A stretch of 10,118 bases of DNA from REBR01 sp033721915 (lineage in GTDB: Bacteria > Pseudomonadota > Gammaproteobacteria > Pseudomonadales > Oleiphilaceae), in contig JAWWAC010000084.1 of NCBI GenBank assembly GCA_033721915.1, positions 1 through 10,118 of the forward strand. Direction: 5' to 3'. This document shows, piece after piece, positions 4,596 through 10,118 of the stretch. A program made the position numbers and the translations under genes. The number at the start of each line of letters is the position of its first letter. The stretch's first letter is position 1. Under the pieces are notes generated by a model. That model saw only the letters and a list, made by a program, of their open reading frames with translations. It was not told the DNA's origin and did no database searches.

Positions 4596-6004
4596 CCGGC
4601 ACTCTCAGCGCCTTTCTCGGCCACCACGGGCAGTGACAGGCGTACCCGCAACCCCGGAGGCTGCTCTCCGGGGTGGCGGTCTTCCAGTTCGATCAGTCCC
4701 TTGTGCATCTCCACCACAGCACCCACCAGGCTGAGGCCCAGACCGTTGCCCGGTTGTGAGCGGCTCTTGCCGACCCGGTAAAAACGCTGGAACACCTTTT
4801 CCTTCTCGCTGTCCGGAATGCCGTCCCCGCTGTCCGCCACCTCGATCAGGGCCCTTTCCTGGTTGCGCCCCACGCGCACACTGATACGGCCTTCCTCCGG
4901 GGTGTACTTGATGGCGTTGTCGATCAGGTTGCTCACTGCCTGGAACAGCAGGTCCCGGTCGCCGTCTATCACCACCTGCCCGTCCACCTGACACTGCAGC
5001 TGCTGGTCCTTTTCTTCCGCCACCGCCTCGTAAAGCTCCACCGCATCCGTCACCAGCGCCCCCAGATCCACCGGTGCGTTGTCCGTGGCCTTGCCACCGG
5101 TTTCCAGCCGGGCAATGCGCAGCAGGGCATTGAAGGTGGCCAGCAGCTGGTCCGCCTCGGCAACGGCACGGCCCACCTGCTCCTGTGCCTGTGGCTCCCT
5201 GACCGCCAGCAGGGTATCTTCCAGCTGACTGCGCAGACGGGTCAGGGGGGTGCGCAGGTCGTGGGCGATGGAGTCGGAGACGTGACGTATCCCCTCCATG
5301 AGGTACTCGATGCGGTCCAGCATCTGGTTGAGGTTGTCCGCCAGCTGGTCGAAGTCGTCGTGGGTGCCCCGGGAGGGAATGCGCAGTGACAGGTGGCCGT
5401 TCATGATGCGCCTTGAGGTCTGGTTGATCACCTCGATGCGCTTGGAGGTGCTGTAGCTCATCATCAGGCCGCCGATCAGTGCCAGACCCAACGTGATGCC
5501 CATGCCCCAGTTCATGGCTGTCTCGATCAGCTGCTTGAGCGTGGCCAGCTCCTGTACATCCCGCCCCACCAGCAGGCGCAAGCCGCCCTGCACTTCAAAC
5601 ACACGGGCACGGGCCAGTCGGGGCTCCCCTTCCCAGCCCAGTTCTTCATTCAAGGTGAAATCGATCCAGCCGTCGCTGCCCTCCGCCTCGTCCGGCCACT
5701 TTGAGAGATTGCCGGCCAGCTTCAGGTAGTCTTCTGTTGTGAACAGGTAGAGGGACTTGCCATTGGGGTCACGGGCGACCCGCTCGCGCAGTATGCTGAT
5801 CAGGCCGTTGATGCCGCGGCCCCGGTACTGCTCCGCCAGACCGACGATTTCCGCCTCGATGGTCTGGTCGGTCTGTTCGGTCATGAAGCCGGCGGTACGC
5901 CAGTAGATAAACGCCAGCAGTATGAACACCGAGGTGGCAAAGACCACCATGTAGAGCAGAGCCAGCTGAAAGGTGGAGGTCCGTAGCTGACTAAGAATCT
6001 TCAC
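4592..6004 (-). CDS. HAMP-domain sensor histidine kinase
   Basis: With the GTG start at 6004 the protein has 470 residues. Membrane segments lie at about 13-35 and 165-184 and frame a periplasmic sensor domain of about 130 residues with no recognised fold. A HAMP linker follows (about 185-237), then the dimerisation domain with His248 in SIAHDLRTPLTRLR. The ATPase domain has the N box (NLIDNAIKYTPE, Asn363), G1 (DSGDGIP, 391-397), F box (FQRFYRVG) and G2 (GNGLGLSL, 419-426). All catalytic boxes are intact. It would autophosphorylate on His248 and pass the phosphate to the response regulator encoded just upstream, whose stop lies 14 bp inside this gene, so translation is probably coupled. A longer frame back to 6103 runs through the regulator gene and has no conserved sequence. 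The signal sensed is unknown. Confidence 0.93.
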   Translation of the reverse strand: MKILSQLRTSTFQLALLYMVVFATSVFILLAFIYWRTAGFMTEQTDQTIEAEIVGLAEQYRGRGINGLISILRERVARDPNGKSLYLFTTEDYLKLAGNLSKWPDEAEGSDGWIDFTLNEELGWEGEPRLARARVFEVQGGLRLLVGRDVQELATLKQLIETAMNWGMGITLGLALIGGLMMSYSTSKRIEVINQTSRRIMNGHLSLRIPSRGTHDDFDQLADNLNQMLDRIEYLMEGIRHVSDSIAHDLRTPLTRLRSQLEDTLLAVREPQAQEQVGRAVAEADQLLATFNALLRIARLETGGKATDNAPVDLGALVTDAVELYEAVAEEKDQQLQCQVDGQVVIDGDRDLLFQAVSNLIDNAIKYTPEEGRISVRVGRNQERALIEVADSGDGIPDSEKEKVFQRFYRVGKSRSQPGNGLGLSLVGAVVEMHKGLIELEDRHPGEQPPGLRVRLSLPVVAEKGAESAG

Positions 6005-6671
6005 GAAGCATGTATCCCGCACCCCGGACCGTGTGCAGCAGCGGCTTTTCAAAGCCCTTGTCAATCTTGGAACGCAGACGGCTGATGTGCACGTCAATGA
6101 CATTGGTCTGGGGGTCGAAATGGTAGTCCCAGACCTTCTCCAGCAGCATGGTACGGGTCACCACCTGGTCGGCATGGCGCATCAGGTACTCCAGCAGGCG
6201 GAATTCCCGTGGCTGTACATCGATGTTCTGGCCGCTGCGGCGCACGGTGCGGGCCAGCAGGTCCATTTCCAGGTCCGCCACATGGAGCACCGTGTCGGTT
6301 TCCTGGGACTGCTTGCTGCGACGCCCCAGTGCGTCCAGGCGGGCCAGCAGCTCGGTGAAGGAAAAGGGCTTGGTGAGGTAATCGTCACCGCCACCGCGCA
6401 GCCCCTCCACACGGGCGTCCACGTCCCCCAGTGCACTGAGGATCAGTATCGGTGTCTGGTTGCCGGTGGCCCGCACCGTCTTGATGATGTTCAGGCCGTC
6501 CATATTGGGCAGCATGCGGTCCACGATCATGATGTCGTAGGACTCGCTGGCGGCCATCATCAGGCCCTCTTTGCCGTCCGAGGCATGGTCCACCACATAA
6601 TCCGATTCTCTCAGGCCCTTGGTCAGATAGGCGGCCACATCCTGGTCATCTTCTATCACTAAAACGCGCAC
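5991..6671 (-). CDS. OmpR/PhoB-family response regulator
   Basis: A 226-aa two-domain regulator. The receiver domain (about 1-115) has the acidic pair Asp8/Asp9, the phosphoacceptor Asp51 (MIVDRMLPNMDG), Ser79 and Lys101 in LTKPFSF. The winged-helix DNA-binding domain (about 130-225) ends with DYHFDPQTNVIDVHISRLRSKID and HTVRGAGYML, typical of the CusR/CopR/QseB-like branch. The start is GTG at 6671, supported by AGGGAG (6678-6683) six bases upstream and by the exact MRVLVIEDD family start. It is the first gene of a two-gene operon with the histidine kinase. No transporter, efflux or resistance gene is adjacent, so its targets cannot be inferred from context. Autoregulation through the AT-rich region upstream is plausible but unproven. 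Confidence 0.95.
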   Translation of the reverse strand: MRVLVIEDDQDVAAYLTKGLRESDYVVDHASDGKEGLMMAASESYDIMIVDRMLPNMDGLNIIKTVRATGNQTPILILSALGDVDARVEGLRGGGDDYLTKPFSFTELLARLDALGRRSKQSQETDTVLHVADLEMDLLARTVRRSGQNIDVQPREFRLLEYLMRHADQVVTRTMLLEKVWDYHFDPQTNVIDVHISRLRSKIDKGFEKPLLHTVRGAGYMLREDS

Positions 6672-6677
6672 CGGCGA

Positions 6678-6683
6678 CTCCCT
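6678..6683 (-). promoter_or_regulatory. Ribosome binding site for the GTG start of the response regulator
   Basis: AGGGAG on the minus strand, six bases before GTG 6671. It decides in favour of the GTG, as there is no upstream in-frame ATG in this stretch. Confidence 0.7.
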
Positions 6684-6701
6684 CTAAGGTTCTGTCCAGC
6701 C

Positions 6702-6722
6702 CGGCACCTCTGGGCGGTGCCG
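6702..6722 (-). other. Hairpin in the response-regulator leader
   Basis: A perfect 7-bp stem, CGGCACC/GGTGCCG, with a seven-base loop, about 30 bp before the response-regulator start. No T-run follows on either strand, so it is a leader hairpin and not a terminator for the hyi gene upstream. Confidence 0.4.
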
Positions 6723-6731
6723 TAGTAGCTG

Positions 6732-6797
6732 TTAATGGTCTCTTCACGGAGGTTACGGCCCACCCCATTAAAGGCAAAGTTACCATAAATTTAAGGG
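6732..6797 (-). promoter_or_regulatory. AT-rich probable promoter/operator of the two-component operon
   Basis: This AT-rich stretch stands out from its GC-rich surroundings, between hyi and the regulator gene. On the minus strand CCTTAAAT and CCTTTAAT recur 23 bp apart (6790-6797 and 6767-6774), and TTAATGG/CCATTAA form a 7-bp inverted repeat (6732-6738 and 6765-6771). OmpR-family regulators bind direct repeats spaced by about one helical turn or a multiple of it, so self-regulation is possible. A TGG-TAAACT extended -10-like element lies between the direct repeats. No hexamer pair is strong enough to name as the promoter. Confidence 0.35.
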
Positions 6798-6803
6798 TCA
6801 GGC

Positions 6804-7604
6804 TCAAGACCGCCGCCCAGGGGACCGCAGCCAGGGAGCGAGTGGCTCAAGGCTGCTTAGGGTGTCGCCACTGGGGTGGTACTCCGCCGCCACCCAGCCC
6901 GGGTAGCCCGCCTGGTCCAGCCAGTGGAACAGCGCCGCCAGAGGCAGCTCGCCGGTGCCCGGCTCATGGCGCCCCGGCAGGTCCGCAAACTGGATATGCC
7001 CTGTCACCGGCAGATGGGCCTCCAGTGCTCCCCACAGATCCTCCTCCATTACGGCGCCATGGTAAAGGTCGAACTGCAGCCAGGCGTTGCGGCGATTGAG
7101 CTGTTCCATCAGGGTCCTGGCCAGTCCGGCCCGGTCGATGAAAAAGCCCGGCATATCGATGCGGGAATTGATGGGCTCGATCATCAGTGCCACCCCCTCT
7201 GGCGCCAGTGTATCCGCCGCCCAGGCCAGGTTCTCGCAAAGACAGTCCCAGGCCTGGTGGCGGCTCACGTCTGGCGGGAGCAGCCCCGCCAGGCAGTGGA
7301 TGCGGGGGCAGCCGAGCACGGCGGCGTACTCCAGTGCCCGGTACACACCGGCACGGAACTCCTCCTCCCGCCCTGGGTGGCAGGCCAGGCCCCGCTCACC
7401 GGCCTCCCAGTCCCCGGCGGGGGCGTTGAACAGCACCTGTTGCAGCCCGTTGTCACTGAGACGCCGTGCCAGCTCGGCGGCGGGCCAGTCATAGGGGAAG
7501 AGGCATTCCACACCGGTAAAACCGGCGCGGGCGGCGGCGGCAAAGCGCTCGGTGAAGGGGAGCTCGCGAAACAGCAGGGTCAGATTGGCGGCCAGTGCAG
7601 GCAT
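6804..7604 (-). CDS. hyi: Hydroxypyruvate isomerase
   Basis: A 266-aa TIM-barrel enzyme of the xylose-isomerase-like AP-endonuclease family 2 fold. It interconverts hydroxypyruvate and tartronate semialdehyde in glyoxylate/glycerate metabolism. It follows the E. coli Hyi protein almost throughout: GVECLFPYDW (31-40), NAPAGDWEAGERGLACHPGREEEFR (60-84), LMIEPINS (140-147), LQFDLYHGAVME (176-187), GHIQFADLPGRHEPGTGE (202-219) and VAAEYHPSG (238-246). Glu143 and Glu241 match the catalytic glutamates (E143 and E240 in E. coli); Asp179, His203 and Glu214 complete the expected metal and substrate site. The ATG shares its first base with the stop of the upstream reductase gene, so translation is coupled. 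Glyoxylate carboligase (gcl), often its neighbour, is not in this window. Confidence 0.93.
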   Translation of the reverse strand: MPALAANLTLLFRELPFTERFAAAARAGFTGVECLFPYDWPAAELARRLSDNGLQQVLFNAPAGDWEAGERGLACHPGREEEFRAGVYRALEYAAVLGCPRIHCLAGLLPPDVSRHQAWDCLCENLAWAADTLAPEGVALMIEPINSRIDMPGFFIDRAGLARTLMEQLNRRNAWLQFDLYHGAVMEEDLWGALEAHLPVTGHIQFADLPGRHEPGTGELPLAALFHWLDQAGYPGWVAAEYHPSGDTLSSLEPLAPWLRSPGRRS

Positions 7605-8491
7605 CAGTTCCGGTCCGGCAGAGGATTGAGGCGCTCAAGCTCCAGCATCAGACTGCTGTGGTCCAGCTCGCCGTGGCCCTGCTCCACCAGTGAACGGAAG
7701 GCCGCCATGGCCTGACGGCTCATGGGCAGGGTCAGCCCCTGAGCGTCCGCTTCCGCCAGTATCAGGGTCAGGTCCTTGAGCTGGATGCGCGCCGGTGCCC
7801 CTGGCTGGAAATCCCGGTCCAGCATGCGCTGCCCGTGGAGCTCCAGCACACGGCTGCCGGCAAAGCCTCCCAGCAGTGCCTCCCGCACCGCCGCCTCATC
7901 GGCACCACCGCGCCTGGCCAGCAGCAGCGCCTCCGCCACGGAGGCGATATTGCAGGCCACGATGGCCTGGTTGGCCAGCTTGGCCAGTTGTCCGGCGCCG
8001 GTGGGCCCGACACGGCGCAGTTGCCCCAGCGCTTCCAGCACCGGCCTGGCCCGCTCCAGTGCCGCCGGCTCACCGCCGGCCATGATGCTCAGTCGGGCCT
8101 GCTGTGCCCCCAGCGTGCCTCCGGAGACCGGGGCATCCAGGTAGTCCACACCCATGCGCGCCAGCCGTTCGCCGTGCTGACGGGCCATGGCCGGTGCGAT
8201 GGAGCTCATATCCACCACCAGTGTGCCCGGCGCCAGTGCCTCCAGCAGCGCCGGCTGCATCAGCACCGACTCCACCGCCTCACCGTGCTCCAGCATGGTA
8301 ATGACCGTTTGCACACCGGTCACCGCAGCGGCGGGGCTTCCGGCAATGCGGGCCCGGTCACGGAAAACGTCCGCTTTGGCGGGGGTGCGGTTCCAGAGGC
8401 TGAGCCGGTGTCCGGCGGCCAGCAGGTTCTCCACCATGGGGCGGCCCATCAGACCGATACCGAGAAAGGCAATGGCGGCTGGAGAAGTCAT
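7604..8491 (-). CDS. garR: Tartronate semialdehyde reductase (2-hydroxy-3-oxopropionate reductase) type beta-hydroxyacid dehydrogenase
   Basis: A 295-aa NAD(P)H-dependent dehydrogenase expected to reduce tartronate semialdehyde to D-glycerate. The Rossmann motif FLGIGLMG is at 9-16, with the cofactor-selecting strand ending in WNRT at 33-36. The substrate loop DAPVSGG (119-125) and the catalytic-lysine helix GAGQLAKLANQ (165-175, Lys171) follow; all are family hallmarks. Sequence alone does not separate GarR/GlxR from 3-hydroxyisobutyrate dehydrogenase (MmsB). The overlapping hydroxypyruvate isomerase gene makes the tartronate role the best reading, and the two enzymes together would channel hydroxypyruvate to glycerate. 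The ATG at 8491 begins at the family's usual point but has no Shine-Dalgarno sequence. It starts only 39 bp after the rpoH terminator's T-run, and no promoter is evident between them. Confidence 0.87.
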   Translation of the reverse strand: MTSPAAIAFLGIGLMGRPMVENLLAAGHRLSLWNRTPAKADVFRDRARIAGSPAAAVTGVQTVITMLEHGEAVESVLMQPALLEALAPGTLVVDMSSIAPAMARQHGERLARMGVDYLDAPVSGGTLGAQQARLSIMAGGEPAALERARPVLEALGQLRRVGPTGAGQLAKLANQAIVACNIASVAEALLLARRGGADEAAVREALLGGFAGSRVLELHGQRMLDRDFQPGAPARIQLKDLTLILAEADAQGLTLPMSRQAMAAFRSLVEQGHGELDHSSLMLELERLNPLPDRN

Positions 8492-8530
8492 GGGTGGTGT
8501 GTCCGCAGCGAGGTGTCAGGGCAGGGCTAC

Positions 8531-8576
8531 AAAAAAAAGCCCGAAAGCTCCGTCCTTGAACGGTGACTCCCGGGCT
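8531..8576 (-). terminator. Intrinsic terminator of rpoH
   Basis: On the minus strand AGCCCG (8576-8571) pairs with CGGGCT (8543-8538), followed by eight T. The 27-base interior can form a smaller CCGT/ACGG hairpin. It lies 19 bp after the rpoH stop. The short outer stem with a large interior suggests it may not be fully efficient, which matters because garR begins directly behind it. Confidence 0.75.
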
Positions 8577-8594
8577 CCGTCAGGAAAAGGCGGA

Positions 8595-9449
8595 TTAAGC
8601 CACCATCTCCATGCGGATTTTCTTCATGGCATTTTTTTCCAGCTGACGGATGCGCTCGGCGGAGACGCCGTACTTGTCCGCCAGCTCGTGCAGCGTGGAT
8701 TTGCCATCGGACAGCCAGCGCTGGCGCAGTATGTCCTGGCTGCGCTCGTCCAGAGCGGACAGGGCCGACATCAGGCGGCCATTGGTGTCCTCGGTCCAGT
8801 CGGACTGCTCCAGCTGAACGGCCGGATTCTGACCATGATCCTGCAGGTAATGAGCCGGTGCCTGCCAGGGCGCGTCGTCGTCCTCATCCATGGGACCATC
8901 AAAAGAAGCGTCGTGGGAGGACATGCGCCCCTCCATTTCACGCACCACTTTCGACGCCACGCCCAGATCGTCGGCAATAGCATCCACTTCATTGCTGTTG
9001 AGCCACTCAAGGCGCTTCTTGGAGCTGCGCAAGTTGAAGAACAGCTTGCGCTGGGCCTTGGTGGTGGCCACTTTCACGATGCGCCAGTTGCGCAGTATAA
9101 ACTCGTGGATTTCCGCCTTGATCCAGTGCACGGCAAAGGACACCAGTCGCACGCCGAATTCCGGGTTGAAGCGCTTGACCGCTTTCATCAGCCCGACATT
9201 GCCTTCCTGGATCAGATCCGCCTGAGCCAGGCCATAACCGGCGTAACTGCGGGCAATATGCACCACAAAACGCAGGTGCGAGAGCACCATCTGACGGGCC
9301 GCTTCCAGATCGCCCTCATGGTGCAGACGGTGTGACAGATCGCGCTCTTCTTCCACAGTCAGCACCGGGATCTGGTTAACGGTCTGAATGTAGCTTTCCA
9401 GGTTCGCACCTGGAACCAGATTGTGCCTCAACTGTAACTCCTTGCTCAT
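8595..9449 (-). CDS. rpoH: RNA polymerase sigma factor RpoH (sigma-32)
   Basis: A 284-aa heat-shock sigma factor, matching the E. coli length. Region 2 carries LSHLRFVVHIARSYAGYGL (56-74), DLIQEGNVGLMKAVKRFNPE (78-97) and RLVSFAVHWIKAEIHEFILRN (101-121). The RpoH box QRKLFFNLR (133-141), unique to sigma-32, follows at once. Region 4 has the helix-turn-helix STLHELADKYGVSAERIRQLEKNAMKKIR (251-279). The start ATG has GGGAGG eight bases upstream. Sigma-32 directs core polymerase to chaperone and protease genes and, in E. coli, is controlled by mRNA structure, DnaK/GroEL and FtsH; the same control here is assumed from the family. It follows ftsX, as in other gammaproteobacteria, with its own promoter region in the 317-bp gap, and ends in an intrinsic terminator. 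Confidence 0.97.
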   Translation of the reverse strand: MSKELQLRHNLVPGANLESYIQTVNQIPVLTVEEERDLSHRLHHEGDLEAARQMVLSHLRFVVHIARSYAGYGLAQADLIQEGNVGLMKAVKRFNPEFGVRLVSFAVHWIKAEIHEFILRNWRIVKVATTKAQRKLFFNLRSSKKRLEWLNSNEVDAIADDLGVASKVVREMEGRMSSHDASFDGPMDEDDDAPWQAPAHYLQDHGQNPAVQLEQSDWTEDTNGRLMSALSALDERSQDILRQRWLSDGKSTLHELADKYGVSAERIRQLEKNAMKKIRMEMVA

Positions 9450-9766
9450 TAACTAGGCCTCCCCTTGTACGTGGAACCCTTGTTTCCAGATTAACACAGC
9501 CGGTAGCCGGCCAGCCACGTTACTCGTGACGGAATATAGCCAAATATATTGCGTCAGGGGCCGTTTTTTTCAATGGGTCACGGCCAAAATAGTTGCAACG
9601 CAGCTGATTAACTCACCCTTAATACCCTTAACAATGGAATTTCGCGGTTACCACCGTAAAACCGGCTGTTTTTCGATGTTTTACTGCTTGGTGTTCCATG
9701 GATCGGATAGGAGGATCAGAGTTCCAGGACCGCCACGGGCCCGTTACAGCGGTTCCATGGGCTGTA
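9450..9766 (-). other. ftsX-rpoH intergenic region: rpoH promoter and leader
   Basis: These 317 bases hold no gene. From the ftsX side they contain a partly palindromic stretch (ACGGGCCCGT near 9734-9743) without a T-run, then an AT-rich zone at about 9530-9660, and then the rpoH leader. The leader includes the hairpin GCCGG-CTA-CCGGC (9499-9511) and a smaller TGGAA/TTCCA stem before the ribosome site. GTTCCATGG occurs twice (9693-9701 and 9752-9760). E. coli has several rpoH promoters here, including a sigma-E one; only a sigma-70-like promoter can be supported by eye. Confidence 0.55.
9533..9573 (-). promoter_or_regulatory. Probable sigma-70 promoter of rpoH with two -10 elements
   Basis: On the minus strand TTGAAA (9573-9568) is followed after 17 bp by AATATA (9550-9545), overlapping TATATT (9548-9543). 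A second TATATT lies ten bases further on (9538-9533). The predicted start is near 9525-9535, leaving a leader of roughly 80 nt before the rpoH ATG. Confidence 0.5.
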
Positions 9767-10118
9767 TTAAGGCTCGATCAGACGCAGATGGCGCTTCACC
9801 GCCAGCCAGGCACCCAGCCAGCCCAGCCCCATGGCCGTAGCCAGCAGGGCCAGCAGCCCGCTGAAGGGCAGCCGCAACAGGCTGAAGTCGCTGTTGTACA
9901 GTCCCGCCAGTAGCTCAACGGGGCCACTCAGCCACCACAGGGCCACCTCCACCAGCCACCAGGCCAGCATCCCCCCCAGGAGTCCGGACCAGAGGCCGGT
10001 GTACAGGAAGGGCCGGCGCACAAAGGTGTCCGTACCGCCCACCAGCTTGACCACCCGGATTTCACTGCGGCGGTTTTCAATGGCCATGCGGATGCTGTTA
10101 CCAATCACCAGAATCACC
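9767..10118 (-). CDS. ftsX: Cell division protein FtsX, C-terminal part (5' end outside window)
   Basis: The 117 C-terminal residues visible contain NRRSEIRVVKLVGGTDTFVRRPFLYTG, the highly conserved cytoplasmic segment of FtsX, flanked by membrane spans. Spans are seen at about residues 43-63 and 83-107 of the visible part, and the protein ends on the charged KRHLRLIEP tail. FtsX is the membrane permease-like partner of the ATPase FtsE at the septal ring. In E. coli FtsEX activates septal peptidoglycan amidases through EnvC. The gene enters from beyond the right edge and ends in TAA, followed by the rpoH promoter region. The order ftsX-rpoH is the standard gammaproteobacterial one, where ftsY-ftsE would lie further upstream. 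Confidence 0.96.
   Translation of the reverse strand, partial: VILVIGNSIRMAIENRRSEIRVVKLVGGTDTFVRRPFLYTGLWSGLLGGMLAWWLVEVALWWLSGPVELLAGLYNSDFSLLRLPFSGLLALLATAMGLGWLGAWLAVKRHLRLIEP

Noticed and set aside
6005..6103. N-terminal extension of the histidine kinase to 6103
   Set aside because: The extra 33 residues are out-of-frame reading of the response-regulator 3' end. The GTG at 6004 starts just before the first membrane segment, as in the family.
9690..9740. Possible sigma-E promoter for rpoH (GAACTC, 16-bp gap, TCCAT on the minus strand)
   Set aside because: The -10 matches the sigma-E consensus at only two positions. A sigma-E promoter is expected from E. coli, but this match is too weak to call.
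9526..9840. Plus-strand open frame spanning the rpoH promoter region and the ftsX end
   Set aside because: It has no ribosome site, crosses both the promoter region and the ftsX coding end, and its product looks random.

Overview
The window is about 10.1 kb of a GC-rich gammaproteobacterial chromosome. The best taxonomic evidence is the right end: ftsX followed in the same direction by rpoH, the conserved gammaproteobacterial cell-division/heat-shock order, plus a GreB with its family signature. The mix of a 7TMR-DISM sensor, an acyl-CoA-binding protein and a PaaI-like thioesterase would suit a marine or environmental Oceanospirillales/Pseudomonadales-type organism. That placement is inference. 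No insertion sequence, prophage, CRISPR array or tRNA was found.

Left part (1-2753). A 7TMR-DISM membrane sensor, cut by the window start, lies on the minus strand. Behind it are a minus-strand hotdog thioesterase (DUF4442/PaaI-like) and, divergently, a plus-strand acyl-CoA-binding protein with a good sigma-70 promoter. A 111-aa plus-strand protein follows that consists only of the N-terminal SAM-like domain of an integron-type tyrosine recombinase.

Middle (2734-4595). A small predicted exported protein and greB are on the minus strand, followed upstream by a 444-bp stretch without a gene. That stretch holds the most interesting signal of the window. A perfect intrinsic terminator on the minus strand is preceded by about 160 nt that folds into a closed multi-helix RNA: a 13-bp closing stem, a GNRA hairpin, a hairpin with a CCCTCC loop, and G-U pairs that only form on the minus strand. 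It is either an undescribed small RNA or a terminated leader of greB. An 86-aa helical protein of unknown function is divergent from it.

Right part (4592-10118), all minus strand. An OmpR-type response regulator and its HAMP histidine kinase overlap by 14 bp. Upstream, hydroxypyruvate isomerase (hyi) and a tartronate semialdehyde reductase-type dehydrogenase (garR/glxR) form a translationally coupled pair for glyoxylate-to-glycerate metabolism. They start just 40 bp beyond the rpoH terminator. rpoH (sigma-32) and the 3' part of ftsX complete the window.

Starts were chosen from Shine-Dalgarno spacing and family alignment. Gene identities come from remembered family motifs, not database searches.
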